Shown: positions 1 through 8,803, counted from the first letter of the stretch. The stretch: 64,000 nt of DNA from an uncultured Dehalococcoidia bacterium (GCA_958296225.1 OY282456.1:1-64000), one strand, 5' to 3'. Notes: generated by a model not told the origin, from the sequence alone. A program made the numbers and translations.

Positions 1-30
1 AAGCACCCGAACCCAGGAGCCTTGACCGCC

Positions 31-1242
31 ATGAGCAGCGTCAGCGACCACGGAACCACACCAACCCCGGCCGCCCCCAGCGTATACGGCGACGACGGCG
101 TAACCGTCATCGGCATGATTGGCGTGGTGCGCGAGGCGGCCGCCAACCGGGGCGCTACCCTCAGCCTCTTTGGCGGCGGCATCAACCCCGGCGCCGAAGT
201 GCCGTCGGGCGTTGACCCGGATTATATCCTGGATTTTGCCCGCACCCATGAGGACGCCGGGTTTGACCTGGTGCTGACCGGCTACTCGTCGTCCACGCCC
301 GACGGCTTTGAGGTGGCCGGGTACGCCGCCGCCCACACTGACCGCCTGGGTTACCTGATTGCCCACCGCCCCGGTTTCGTCGCGCCCACCCTGGCCGCCC
401 GCAAAACCGCCACCCTGGACCAGCTCACCAACGGACGCATCGCCCTGCACATCATCACCGGCGGCAACGACGTGGAACAGCGGCAGGACGGCGACTGGCT
501 GGACCACGACGCCCGCTATCGCCGCACCGATGAATACCTTGACGTACTCCGCCGCGTCTGGACGGAGACGGAACCCTTCGACCACGACGGCGAGTTCTAC
601 CATTTGCAAGCCGCCTACAGCCAGGCCCGCTGTCGTCAGCAGCCCCACGTGCCGCTGTTTTTCGGCGGCGCATCCGAGATGGCCCTGGATGTAGCCGGCC
701 GCCGCGCCGACCTGTTCGCGCTGTGGGGCGAACCCCGCGCCGCCATCGCCGAGCGCATCGCCGATGTGCGTCATCGCGCCGCCGCCGCCGGCCGCAACCC
801 GGACGAGATGCGGTTCAGTCTGTCCGCCCGGCCCATCCTGGCCGACACCGAAGCCAAAGCCTGGCAGCGCGCCGGGGAGATTCTCGACCGCGTCAGGCAG
901 GCCACCGCCGGCCGCATCGCTCCCGGCGTGCCCACGCGCCCGCAGTCCGAAGGGGCATGGCGGCTGCTGCGTTTCGCCGACGCCGGAGACGTTCACGATG
1001 AACGGCTGTGGATGCCCATTGCCGCCGCCAGCGGGGCCTCCGGCAGCACCACCTGCCTGGTGGGCACGCCGCCGCAGGTGGCCGACGCCCTGCTGGCCTA
1101 TTACGACCTGGGCTGCACCGCGTTTATCATCCGGGGGTTCGACCCGCTGGCCGACGCCGCCGAATACGGGCGGGAGCTGATACCGCGCCTCCGGGAAGGC
1201 GTCGCCCGGCGGCGCGCCCCCGCTGTAGCCGGCGGCCCATAA
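31..1242 (+). CDS. LLM-class flavin-dependent oxidoreductase (SsuD/alkanesulfonate monooxygenase-like)
   Basis: A 403-residue TIM-barrel enzyme of the bacterial luciferase-like family, expected to use reduced FMN and oxygen to oxidise an organic substrate, in the cytoplasm. The segment GRIALHIITGGNDVEQ and the following DGDWLDHDARYRRTDEYLDV-type helix are typical of SsuD-like alkanesulfonate monooxygenases, and the length fits. An upstream TTG at 22 is in frame, but AGGAG at 15-19 is spaced correctly for the ATG at 31, so that start is chosen. The true substrate cannot be read from sequence. A second, more distant member of the family lies at 7507-8730. Confidence 0.9.
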   Translation: MSSVSDHGTTPTPAAPSVYGDDGVTVIGMIGVVREAAANRGATLSLFGGGINPGAEVPSGVDPDYILDFARTHEDAGFDLVLTGYSSSTPDGFEVAGYAAAHTDRLGYLIAHRPGFVAPTLAARKTATLDQLTNGRIALHIITGGNDVEQRQDGDWLDHDARYRRTDEYLDVLRRVWTETEPFDHDGEFYHLQAAYSQARCRQQPHVPLFFGGASEMALDVAGRRADLFALWGEPRAAIAERIADVRHRAAAAGRNPDEMRFSLSARPILADTEAKAWQRAGEILDRVRQATAGRIAPGVPTRPQSEGAWRLLRFADAGDVHDERLWMPIAAASGASGSTTCLVGTPPQVADALLAYYDLGCTAFIIRGFDPLADAAEYGRELIPRLREGVARRRAPAVAGGP

Positions 1243-1365
1243 ATGCTATGATTAAGCTGCCGCACCGGCCCGCCGCTGCGCTGGCGGCTGGCCCGCGCAG
1301 TACAACTTTTCAAAGTCGCCCTGACCACAACCGATGCGGAATCCCGTCTCCCGGAGGCCCTCCCC

Positions 1366-2577
1366 ATGGTAGATTACGCAGCCCTGTTCTCGCGCACCCT
1401 GCCCCGCGCGGTGGCGACACCGGAGGGGGCAAATGCGGCGGTCAAGTACATCTTTTCCGTTACCAACGCCGTGCCGGAAGTCATCGCCGCCGACGAGTAT
1501 CTGACGGCCATCCGCGCCGGCCTGGACGCCGGCGGGCCGAACTCGCTGGCGGCCTACCCCCCGGCCGGCGGGCATACCGGGCTGCGGGAGCTGGTGGCCC
1601 GGCGGCTGGCGGCCAATCGCGGCTTTGACGCCGCGCCCGATGACGTGTTCATCTCCGACGGCGCCGGCGGGGCCATCACTATCCTGCTGGAGTCCTTCAT
1701 CAACCCCGGCGACCCCATACTGGTTGAGGAGTTCACCTATATGGGCAGCCTGCGCATGATGCTGGAACGTGGCGCGGAACCCGTCCATGTACCCGGCGAT
1801 GACGACGGAATGCTGCCCGACGCGCTGGATGATGCGCTCAAATCGCTGGACAACGCGGGCCGGCGCGCCAAGTTCGTCTGGATGATTCCCGTGTTCCAGA
1901 ATCCGCTGGGCTTCACCGTCTCGGAACCCCGCCGCCGCGCTTTGCTGGACGTCGTCCAACGCTACGATGTGCCCGTGCTGGAGAACGAATCCTACGCCGA
2001 TTTCCGCATTGACGGCGACCCGCTGCCCCCGGCCTTTGCCGGATTGAGCGACAACGGCGACGTGATGTACGTATCGTCGTTCACCAAGCTGCTGGGCTGT
2101 GGGCTGCGCGTCGGTTTCGGCGTGCTGCCGCCGGGAGTCAAGGCCGCCCTGCCCCAGGTCAATTCGGAGAATCTGCCCCGCCGTGGCGTGAGCCATCTGG
2201 CTACCATGATGGTATATGAGTATATGCGGGAGCATGAGGCCGGGCACATTGCAGCCGTCAGAGCAGCCCTCCAAACCCGCCGCGACGCCATGCTGGACGC
2301 CCTGGAGCAAAACTTCCCGTCATTCTGCGAATGGACGCATCCCCAGGGCGGTATGCTGATCTTCGTCCGCCTGCCCGAAGGCGCGGATACCTGGGCCACC
2401 CTGCCCAAAGCCACCCGGCGCGATGTCAAATACAACCCCGGCGGCGTGTTCCGCGCCGACCGCCAGCGCAACAACTACTTCCGCCTCACCTACAGCCACA
2501 ACTCGCCGGAGGAGATTCGGGAGGGCGTGGCCCGCCTGGCCGAGCTGTTCCGGGAGGAGGGCTACTTCGAGGGCTGA
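1366..2577 (+). CDS. PLP-dependent aminotransferase, class I/II (2-aminoadipate aminotransferase-like)
   Basis: A 403-residue fold-type I pyridoxal-phosphate enzyme that should transfer amino groups between an amino acid and a 2-oxo acid. The Schiff-base lysine is in SSFTKLLGCGLRVGF (about residue 241), and the upstream PVFQNPLGFTVS and NESYADFR motifs bind the cofactor, as in the LysN/MocR-type aminotransferase group. No helix-turn-helix domain is present, so it is an enzyme and not a MocR regulator. GGAGG lies about 10 bases before the ATG. It ends 3 bases before the formate dehydrogenase remnant, so the two were probably cotranscribed. Substrate is not determinable. Confidence 0.9.
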   Translation: MVDYAALFSRTLPRAVATPEGANAAVKYIFSVTNAVPEVIAADEYLTAIRAGLDAGGPNSLAAYPPAGGHTGLRELVARRLAANRGFDAAPDDVFISDGAGGAITILLESFINPGDPILVEEFTYMGSLRMMLERGAEPVHVPGDDDGMLPDALDDALKSLDNAGRRAKFVWMIPVFQNPLGFTVSEPRRRALLDVVQRYDVPVLENESYADFRIDGDPLPPAFAGLSDNGDVMYVSSFTKLLGCGLRVGFGVLPPGVKAALPQVNSENLPRRGVSHLATMMVYEYMREHEAGHIAAVRAALQTRRDAMLDALEQNFPSFCEWTHPQGGMLIFVRLPEGADTWATLPKATRRDVKYNPGGVFRADRQRNNYFRLTYSHNSPEEIREGVARLAELFREEGYFEG

Positions 2578-2580
2578 CCC

Positions 2581-5090
2581 ATGAACCTCACCGGCGATGG
2601 CATACCCGTCGCCGTTCCCCCCGGCGCGTCGGCCCTGGACGCCATCAATACTGCCGGCGTTCCCATCTCCCGGCTGTGCCAGGATGCGATCTGCCCGCCA
2701 TCGGCGCTTGCCCACCTGTCTGGTGCAGATTGACGGCGGGCGCGGATTCCCGGCGTCCTGCTCCGTGCCGGCCGCCGAGGGCATGGCCATCCGCACCGAC
2801 ACGGAGGACGCGCGCCGCATCTGCGCCGGGGTTATTGAGCTGACCCTGGGGATGGTGGGGGCGCAATCGGCCAACGGCGCCGGGGCCGGCGTTGGCGGCT
2901 ATGGCCGGCTGTCCGACGCGGCGGTCAGGCACGGGGTTACAGGCCGGCGCTGGCCGCCCCGCTCCCGCCAGGCTGCCGACACCTCTAACCCCGTGTTCAA
3001 CCTGGCGATGGACGCTTGCATCCTCTGCGCCCGCTGCGTCTGCGTCAACGCCTGCCAGGACAGCCACCAGTTTATCGGCGCCATTGGCGTTTTAGGCGCT
3101 GGCCGGACGGCCCGCATCGCCGCCGCCGGCGATCTGCTGCTGGCGGACAGCATCTGCATCACCTGCGGCCAGTGCCTCAGCGTCTGCCCCACCGGGGCAA
3201 TCAGCGTCAAAGAACCGCCGGCCGCGCCAACCCGTACCGCCAGCGCCACCTGTCCCTACTGCGGCGTGGGCTGCGGCATCAAACTGGATGTGGACGACAC
3301 TGCCGGACGCATCGCAGCCGCGCACGATGACCCGGATAATTTGTCCAGCGTGGGGATGCTGTGCGTCAAGGGACGCTTCGGGTACACCTATGTTCAGCAC
3401 GCCGACCGCATCAAAACGCCGCTGATTCGCGACGGGGAGCGGTTCACCGGCCCTTTCCGCGAGGCCGGCTGGGATGAAAGCGCTGGACCTGGTGGCGAGC
3501 CGGCTGGCCGAGTGCCGGGGCGACGCCTTTGCCACCCTCTGCTCTGCCAAGGCCACTAATGAGGATGGCTGCGTGCAGCAGAAGTTCGCCCGCCTGGTGA
3601 TGGGTAGCAACAACATTGACCACTGCACCCGCCTGTGCCATTCCCCTTCGGTGGAGGCCACTCTGGCCGCCCTGGGCAGCGGCGCCACCGGCAACTCCTA
3701 CACCGACTATGAGGGCGCCGGCTGCCTGCTGGCCATCGGCTGCGACCCACTTCCAACCATCCGGTGGCCGCCGCCCGGATGCGTCGGGCGTAGTGCCGCC
3801 GCCGGGGTTCGGGGCGTCGGGGTGCCGCCTCCCGGATGCGCCGGCGGTGGTGGAGCGCGGGGCCAGGCTCATCGTCGTCAACCCGCGCCGCATTGACCTG
3901 TGCGACTACGCGGATTTATGGCTGCGCCCCTATCCCGGCACCGACGTAGCCCTGCTGAACGCTATGGCCAACGTCATCGTAACCGAGGGGTTGACCGACG
4001 CCGGTTTTGTCCATAATCGCACCGAGGGTTATGACGAATGGCGCGCCGTGGTGGCGCAGTACCCGCCGGAACGGGCAACATCCATTACCGGCGTGTCCGC
4101 CGACGACATCCGCGCCGCCGCCCGCATTTTCGCCCGTCCGCCGGTCCCCAAAGGGGCCGGGCCGGAAGGCGACGCCACCGGCCGGGGCTACGGCGGCTCC
4201 TGTCTGATTTGGGGTATGGGCATCACCCGGCACAGCAACGGCACGGCCAACGCTCACAGCGTGCTCAACCTGACGCTGGCCACGGGACACCTGGGGCGGC
4301 CCGGCTGCGGCGTGTCTCCGCTGCGGGGACAGAACAACGTGCAGGGCTGCGGCGACGCCGCCGGCTGCCTGCCCGACTCCCTGCCCGGCTATCAGGGCCT
4401 GGGGCCAACGCCCGGGCCAAGTTTGACGACGCCTGGGACGCCGCCGGCCGCTTGCCCGGCGCCCCGGGCCGGGTGGTCACCGATATGGTGGAGTCCATCG
4501 GGCAGCCCGGCGGCGCGCGCTGTACGTTACCGGCGAGAACCCGCTGGTCAGCGAGCCGGGCCTGCGCCGCGCCTACGACCGGTTCCGTCGCCTGGACTTT
4601 CTGGTAGTGCGGGACATATTTATACACTCCACGGCGCTGCTGGCCGACGTGATTCGGCCGGCTGCCAGCTTTGCCGAAAAGGACGGCACTTTCACCAACA
4701 GCGAACGCCGGGTGCAGCGGGTGCGCCAGGCCATCCCGCCGGTAGGCGACAGCCGGCCCGATTGGGATATTGTCTGCGACCTGGCGCGGCGGACGTGCCG
4801 GCGGCTGGGGCTGCCCTGGGCAAGCCGGTTCGCCTACGGCCATCCGTCGGAGATATTCGACGAAATGGCCCGCCTGACGCCCATCCTGTCCGGCATTTCC
4901 TATCAGAGGCCAGCTGACCGGCACGGTTCGCTATACCTACCGGATGCGCACCGGGGAAATATTCATCCCCTTTATCCGCCTGAACGATGACGACACGACG
5001 GCCAACTTCCTCACCAACGCCGCCTACGACCCCCAGTCGCGCATCCTCGAATACAAGGTCTGCGCCGTGCGGGTGGAGCCGGCCGGGTAG
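2581..5090 (+). pseudogene. Formate dehydrogenase alpha subunit, decayed (multiple frameshifts and deletion)
   Basis: Pieces of one molybdopterin formate dehydrogenase are spread over all three forward frames in the right order: an N-terminal 2Fe-2S domain (from 2581), two 4Fe-4S motifs (CILCARCVCVNAC, CITCGQCLSVCPTGA), the Fe4S4 lead-in CPYCGVGCGIKLD, the active-site loop NIDHCTRLCHSPSVEA, the Mo-pterin domain (LIWGMGITRHSNGTANAH, PLRGQNNVQGCGDA) and the C-terminus EYKVCAVRVEPAG. Frame changes occur near 2690, 2712, 3474, 3747, 3790-3840, 4405, 4520 and 4900. About 120 residues between GISYQR and the C-terminal segment are missing, and a duplicated piece near 3765-3850 brings in a TAG. The residue that is selenocysteine in some homologues is Cys here (codon 3636-3638). 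No functional protein is expected. Confidence 0.9.
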
Positions 5091-5095
5091 GTTGG

Positions 5096-5587
5096 TTATT
5101 GCCCGGCCCGCCGTCGCCGTTCCCGGCTTTCAATGAAGTGCACCGCTTCATCGGGGCTGATGCGTCCCACCGGGCCGCTGGCGTACATCGCGCCCAGCAC
5201 CGTGCCGCCGCGTCCCAGCAGGAACTCGGTGGGCTGGATATAGCCGCCCCGGTCGTCCGACCACCAGGAACCCAGCCGATCGGCGTCGGCGCGGGTTACG
5301 CCGTAGGCCATGGGGAAGGATACGCCCGACTTGCCGGCCATTTCCTGCACCAGTTCTTTCGGCTCCACGCTGGCGGCGGCGATTTGAACTCCCATCTCCG
5401 CCAACGCATCCTGCTGCGACTGCCACGCGGCCAACTGCCGCGCGCAGTAGGGTCACCACACGCCCCGGTAGAACAGCAGCGCCAGGTAGCGCGAGGACAT
5501 ATCCGAGGGTAGGGCCAGCGTTCCGCCGTCAATCAGGTTGAGGATTGTTTCGGGCAGGCGGTCGCCCTGTTGCAGTTTCGCGGTCAT
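5096..5587 (-). CDS. Putative selenocysteine-containing peroxiredoxin-like protein (AhpC/TSA family)
   Basis: Reading from the ATG at 5587 (AGGAGG 6 bases upstream) gives 163 residues if the in-frame TGA at 5455-5453 is decoded as selenocysteine. It lies at residue 45 in FYRGVW-U-PYCARQLAAW, exactly where PRX-like/AhpC-TSA proteins have the first Cys of a CxxC redox motif (RGxWCPYCRxQL). Sequence on both sides of the TGA is in one frame and continues the thioredoxin fold (VQIAAASVEPKEL, GVSFPMAYGVTRADADRLG, PTEFLLGRGGTVLGA). A SECIS-like hairpin follows the TGA. The role would be thiol or selenol-dependent peroxide or disulfide reduction. The alternative is a nonsense mutation TGC to TGA. The gene sits directly downstream of a PaREP1-like gene (9-base gap). 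Confidence 0.75.
5420..5447 (-). promoter_or_regulatory. Bacterial SECIS-like hairpin after the in-frame TGA
   Basis: On the minus strand, 5 bases after the TGA, CTGCGCGCGGC pairs with GCCGCGTGGCAG around the loop AGTTG: 11 base pairs (one G-U) with one bulged G. The apical loop begins 17 nucleotides after the TGA and has G as its second base, followed by U. This matches the published general bacterial SECIS pattern (loop 16-37 nt from UGA, G among the first two loop bases). It lies inside the coding region, as bacterial SECIS elements do. Folding energy was not computed. Confidence 0.65.
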
Positions 5588-5596
5588 AATGCCTCC

Positions 5597-6079
5597 TTAA
5601 GTTGCGGCCCCGGCCCCGTCCGGCCAGAACAGTTCGTAGAGCCGCTGCGATAGTTCCTCGCACAGCGCAAGGCCGTCGGCAACTTCTGCGGCTGTCTCCT
5701 CATCTTCGTAGTAATTGGAATGGAGGGCGCGCGCGGTGCGAAAGGCGTTGTTAATCAGATTACGCGCTTCCACATCGCCGGCGGCTTCGGCCAGCCCCGC
5801 CAGTTCCCGCACCACCAGCCAGATTGAGCCATGAGCGTGAATGATACCGCCGTGCCGCGCGCTGACGGCTTTGACGGTTTGGGCTACCATCCCCCATGCT
5901 TTGCTGGATGCTTGCGGCAGGTCGCCATCCTCGCGCAAGTGTTTCCAGGCGCCGGCGCGAAAATCCCCGCTGAGGCGCGCGTATTTCTCCGGAGTGCGGC
6001 CGGCATCTCCCGGCTGCGCCGGGTCCCGGTACAAACCACGGGCGACGGCGGCGGCGATGTCATCATCGGTGTAAGTCAT
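5597..6079 (-). CDS. PaREP1/HEPN-like domain protein, copy 1
   Basis: A 160-residue helical protein. The central block SSKAWGMVAQTVKAVSARHG, then an H..IW..V.ELA helix, then ARALHSNYYEDEETA and a C-terminal helix LCEELSQRLYELFWP, resembles the PaREP1/PaREP8 family, which belongs to the HEPN helical superfamily. HEPN proteins are often nucleic acid-binding or RNase toxins, but I see no clear Rx4-6H catalytic motif, so no activity is claimed. It is one of three tandem paralogues (also 6164-6646 and 6943-7431), about 70% alike by eye, and lies just upstream of the selenoprotein gene. Confidence 0.7.
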   Translation of the reverse strand: MTYTDDDIAAAVARGLYRDPAQPGDAGRTPEKYARLSGDFRAGAWKHLREDGDLPQASSKAWGMVAQTVKAVSARHGGIIHAHGSIWLVVRELAGLAEAAGDVEARNLINNAFRTARALHSNYYEDEETAAEVADGLALCEELSQRLYELFWPDGAGAAT

Positions 6080-6163
6080 CGGATTGCTTCATAGGGTATG
6101 CCGATGGGGCGGGGTTGTCGCCGGGCTGCTTCAGTTCTCCGGCCACCGGGGGCGTCGTAGTCG
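6080..6163 (-). repeat. Remnant of the luciferase-like gene 3' end between PaREP1 copies 1 and 2
   Basis: This 84-base spacer copies the arrangement seen at 7432-7580. Its left part resembles the bases just upstream of PaREP1 copy 3, and its right part (about 6115-6163) matches the end of the LLM oxidoreductase gene (the GCCGGGCTGCTTCAGTT stretch, then the CCGGCCACC and CGTCGTAGTCGCT blocks). Small indels make it non-coding. It marks a past tandem duplication of the PaREP1-luciferase unit. Confidence 0.65.
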
Positions 6164-6646
6164 CTAGCCTTGAGGACGCTCCGGCCAGAATAGTTCGTAA
6201 AGCCGCTCCGACAGCTCTTCGCACAGCCTGAGATTGGAGGCAACCTGCGCTACGGTTGCTTCATCCTCGTAAAAATTGGTGTGCAGATTGCGAGCGACGC
6301 TAAACGAGTTGTTAATCCAGTCAGCCAGCTGCGTGTCGCCCGCAGCTGCGGCCAGCCCGCTCAGCTCCCCCGCTATGTACCAGATGGCGCGGTGGGTGTG
6401 GATGACGCCGCCGTGCCGGGCGCTGACGGCTTTGACGGTTTCGGCGACCATACCCCACGCTTTGTTGGAGGCTTGGGGCAAGTCGCCGTCCTCTTGCAGA
6501 TGCTTCCAGGCGCTGGTCCGGAAATCCTGGCTGAGGCGCGCGTATTTTTCAGGCGTCCGTCCGGCATCGGCAGGGGAAGGACCGTCCCGGGCTGCTGTGA
6601 GGCCTCGGGAAACGGCGGCGGCAATGTCGGCATCGACGAATGGCAT
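6164..6646 (-). CDS. PaREP1/HEPN-like domain protein, copy 2
   Basis: A 160-residue paralogue of the proteins at 5597-6079 and 6943-7431. It keeps the same landmarks: DAGRTPEKYARLSQDF near the N-terminus, NKAWGMVAETVKAVSARHG in the middle, NLHTNFYEDEATVAQ and LCEELSERLYELFWPE at the end. Its C-terminal codons run into the luciferase-like remnant, which may have replaced the original stop region. Function is unknown beyond HEPN-like helical fold similarity. Confidence 0.7.
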   Translation of the reverse strand: MPFVDADIAAAVSRGLTAARDGPSPADAGRTPEKYARLSQDFRTSAWKHLQEDGDLPQASNKAWGMVAETVKAVSARHGGVIHTHRAIWYIAGELSGLAAAAGDTQLADWINNSFSVARNLHTNFYEDEATVAQVASNLRLCEELSERLYELFWPERPQG

Positions 6647-6662
6647 CGGAATTACTCCCAGT

Positions 6663-6851
6663 TAATCCCCCACCGCCACCGCAGTAGGCGACTTCAACCG
6701 CTCCGACCACCAGGGGTCGTCGTACTCGTTGAACAGGCCCTTGATATGTGGCATCACTTCGTTGGCGAACAGGTCGGTGTTCTTGCGGGTCAGTTCGGGC
6801 GGCATACTGCCCATCTGGAGCAGGACCATCAGGTGCCGATGCGCAGCAGTT
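6663..6851 (-). pseudogene. 3' fragment of an LLM oxidoreductase gene
   Basis: The minus-strand translation HLMVLLQMGSMPPELTRKN and onwards to PHIKGLFNEYDDPWWSERLK is nearly the same as the last 60 residues of the intact enzyme at 7507-8730. The rest of the gene is absent; upstream the sequence changes abruptly to a fragment of the peroxiredoxin-like gene. It has no start or catalytic region of its own and is a duplication scar. Confidence 0.85.
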
Positions 6852-6861
6852 GATGGGGCGG

Positions 6862-6933
6862 CCGGCGTTCCGCTGTCAATCAGGTTGGGGTTGTTTTGGG
6901 CAGGCGGTCGCCCTGTTGCAGTTTCTCGCCCAT
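6862..6933 (-). pseudogene. 5' fragment of the peroxiredoxin-like (selenoprotein) gene
   Basis: From the ATG at 6933, preceded by the same AGGAGG site as the intact gene at 5587, the reading is M-GEKLQQGDRLPK and then a frameshift and stop, where the intact gene reads M-TAKLQQGDRLPETILNLIDG. The match ends around 6862, before the TGA/selenocysteine codon. It is joined directly to the luciferase-like fragment, showing that an ancestral luciferase-PaREP1-peroxiredoxin unit was duplicated and then internally deleted. Confidence 0.8.
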
Positions 6934-6942
6934 AATGCCTCC

Positions 6943-7431
6943 TTAGGCTGCGGCCCCGGCCCCCTCCGGCCAGAACAGTTCGTAGAGCCGTCCCGATAGT
7001 TCTTCGCACAGGCGCACACCGGAAGCGACACGCGCGGTTGACGCTTCGTCTTCGTAAAAATTGGTGTGCAGGTAGCGGGCCACGTTAAAAGCGTTGTTCA
7101 GCCATTCTTCCGTGTCGGTATTTCCCGATTGTACCGTCAACGCGCTCAACTCCTCCAGAACCTGCCAGATGGCGCGATGGGTATGAATGATGCCGCCGTG
7201 GTGTGCGCTGACGGCCTTGACGGTTTCCGCAACCATCCCCCAGGCTTTGTTGGATGCCTGCGGCAAGTCGCCGTCCTCGCGCAGGTGCTGCCACGCGCCG
7301 GCGCGGAAATCCCGGCTGAGTTGAGCGTACTTCTCCGGCATCCGGCCGGCATCATCAGGTGAAGGCCGGTCACGGGCGGCAGACAGACCGCGGGCGACGG
7401 CGGCGGCGATGTCATTGTTAGGGTAAGTCAT
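6943..7431 (-). CDS. PaREP1/HEPN-like domain protein, copy 3
   Basis: A 162-residue paralogue of copies 1 and 2, with the conserved NKAWGMVAETVKAVSAHHG block, YLHTNFYEDEASTARVASG and LCEELSGRLYELFWPEGAG. It lies 75 bases downstream of the intact LLM oxidoreductase, in the arrangement that looks ancestral for the whole array. As with its copies, a HEPN-superfamily helical fold is inferred, with no demonstrated activity. Confidence 0.7.
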   Translation of the reverse strand: MTYPNNDIAAAVARGLSAARDRPSPDDAGRMPEKYAQLSRDFRAGAWQHLREDGDLPQASNKAWGMVAETVKAVSAHHGGIIHTHRAIWQVLEELSALTVQSGNTDTEEWLNNAFNVARYLHTNFYEDEASTARVASGVRLCEELSGRLYELFWPEGAGAAA

Positions 7432-7506
7432 CGGATTGCCTCATACGGGATTCCGACGGGGACAGGACGGGGGCGGCATACCAACCGTTCCCGCCCGGGT
7501 TCGGAG

Positions 7507-8730
7507 TTAGCAGATGGCGCCGCCGTCGCCGGGCTGCTTCAGTTTCTCCGGCCACCAGGGGTCGTCGTAGTCGCTGAACAGGCCCTTGATGTGCGGCATC
7601 ACTTCGTTGGCAAAGAGGTCGGTGTTCTTGCGGGTCAGTTCGGGCGGCATACTGCCAATCTGGAGCAGCACCATCAGGTGACCGATGCGCAGCAGTTCGC
7701 AGGCTTCGGTGAGCTTTTGCCGCACGGTTTCGGGGCTGCCGCCGATGACGTGGCCCTGCGTGATGTAGTCTTGCCAGGTGTTTTCGGTGGCGGCGCGCTG
7801 GGCTTCCTCGCCCATCTGCGGGCGCAGCGACCTGCGGATGGATTCCAGCGAGCGGTAGCCGGGCGACTCGGCAAAGGGCGGGTACACGCGCAGCATCTTT
7901 TCGTAGAAGTATTTGACGTGTTCCTCGTAGTCCTGCTCCGCCTGTTCGTCAGTCTCGGAGACGCACACCAGTTGCAGGAATCCCAGGCGGTGCGGGTTGT
8001 CGTCAACCCCGCGCTCGGCGGCGCGCTCCCAGTAGCCCTTGACGATGTTGTGGCCGCGCAGGTAACCGTAGTAAGACAGGTAGCAGTACACGTAATCGCG
8101 GTCCAGCACCCAGTCCCAAGTTTCCAGGCTGCCGGAGCCGGGAATCCACACCGGCGGGTGTGGCTCCTGCATGGGGCGCGGCCAGATGCTGATGTAACGC
8201 AGCTTGTTGTACTTGCCGTTGAAGATGGTGGGTTGGCGCTGCGTCCAGGCTTGCATCACCACGTCGTGGGCCTCGGTGTGCCGGTCGCGCAGGGTGATGG
8301 GCACCTGGCCGTAGGAGAAGGTGGTATCCATTGACGTTCCCACCGGGAACCCGGCTACCAGGCGTCCCCCGGAGATGACGTCCAGCATGGCCATTTCCTC
8401 GGCGACGCGCACGGGCGGGTTGTACAGGGCCAGGCTGTTGCCCAGCACGATGAGCGCCCCCTTGTTAGTGGTGTTCGCCAGCACCGAAGCAATCAGGTTG
8501 GGAGACGGCATGATGCCGTAAGCGTTGTTGTGGTGCTCGTTGACGCAGATGCCGTCAAAACCAACCGCGTCAGCGTAGCGCAGTTGGTCGATGTAGTCGG
8601 AGTAATACTGGCTGCCCTTAACCGGGTCAAAGTTCTCGTTGGGCAGGTCAACCCAGGCGGAATGATGCTGCTGGGCGAAGTCGTCCGGCAGGTCCTGGTA
8701 GGGCATCAGGTGGAAGAAGGAGACTTTCAT
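7507..8730 (-). CDS. LLM-class flavin-dependent oxidoreductase
   Basis: A 407-residue luciferase-like monooxygenase, expected to bind reduced flavin and act on an unknown small molecule. Typical features are the N-terminal VSFFHLMPYQDLP strand, DGICVNEHHNNAYGIMPSPN (the conserved EHH after the third strand), ALYNPPVRVAEEMAMLDVIS and GRLVAGFPVGT. The N-E-H-H segment places it in the subgroup annotated as limonene- or alkanal-type monooxygenases. Its 3' end has been copied twice into the neighbouring array (6080-6163 and 6663-6851). It is the likely first gene of a luciferase-PaREP1-peroxiredoxin transcription unit. Confidence 0.9.
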   Translation of the reverse strand: MKVSFFHLMPYQDLPDDFAQQHHSAWVDLPNENFDPVKGSQYYSDYIDQLRYADAVGFDGICVNEHHNNAYGIMPSPNLIASVLANTTNKGALIVLGNSLALYNPPVRVAEEMAMLDVISGGRLVAGFPVGTSMDTTFSYGQVPITLRDRHTEAHDVVMQAWTQRQPTIFNGKYNKLRYISIWPRPMQEPHPPVWIPGSGSLETWDWVLDRDYVYCYLSYYGYLRGHNIVKGYWERAAERGVDDNPHRLGFLQLVCVSETDEQAEQDYEEHVKYFYEKMLRVYPPFAESPGYRSLESIRRSLRPQMGEEAQRAATENTWQDYITQGHVIGGSPETVRQKLTEACELLRIGHLMVLLQIGSMPPELTRKNTDLFANEVMPHIKGLFSDYDDPWWPEKLKQPGDGGAIC

Positions 8731-8803
8731 AGCAATCTACCCCGGCGGCGCGGCGGCCACTCGTGCATATTGGATGGTGGGATTGTACCACAGCGGGGTT
8801 GGG

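Noticed and set aside
3636..3638. Selenocysteine in formate dehydrogenase
   Set aside because: The codon at the active-site position is TGC (Cys), and the gene is a pseudogene anyway.
5074..5104. Hairpin GCCGGG/CCCGGC between the formate dehydrogenase remnant and the selenoprotein gene
   Set aside because: Only six base pairs with a long loop and no U-tract; not a convincing terminator.
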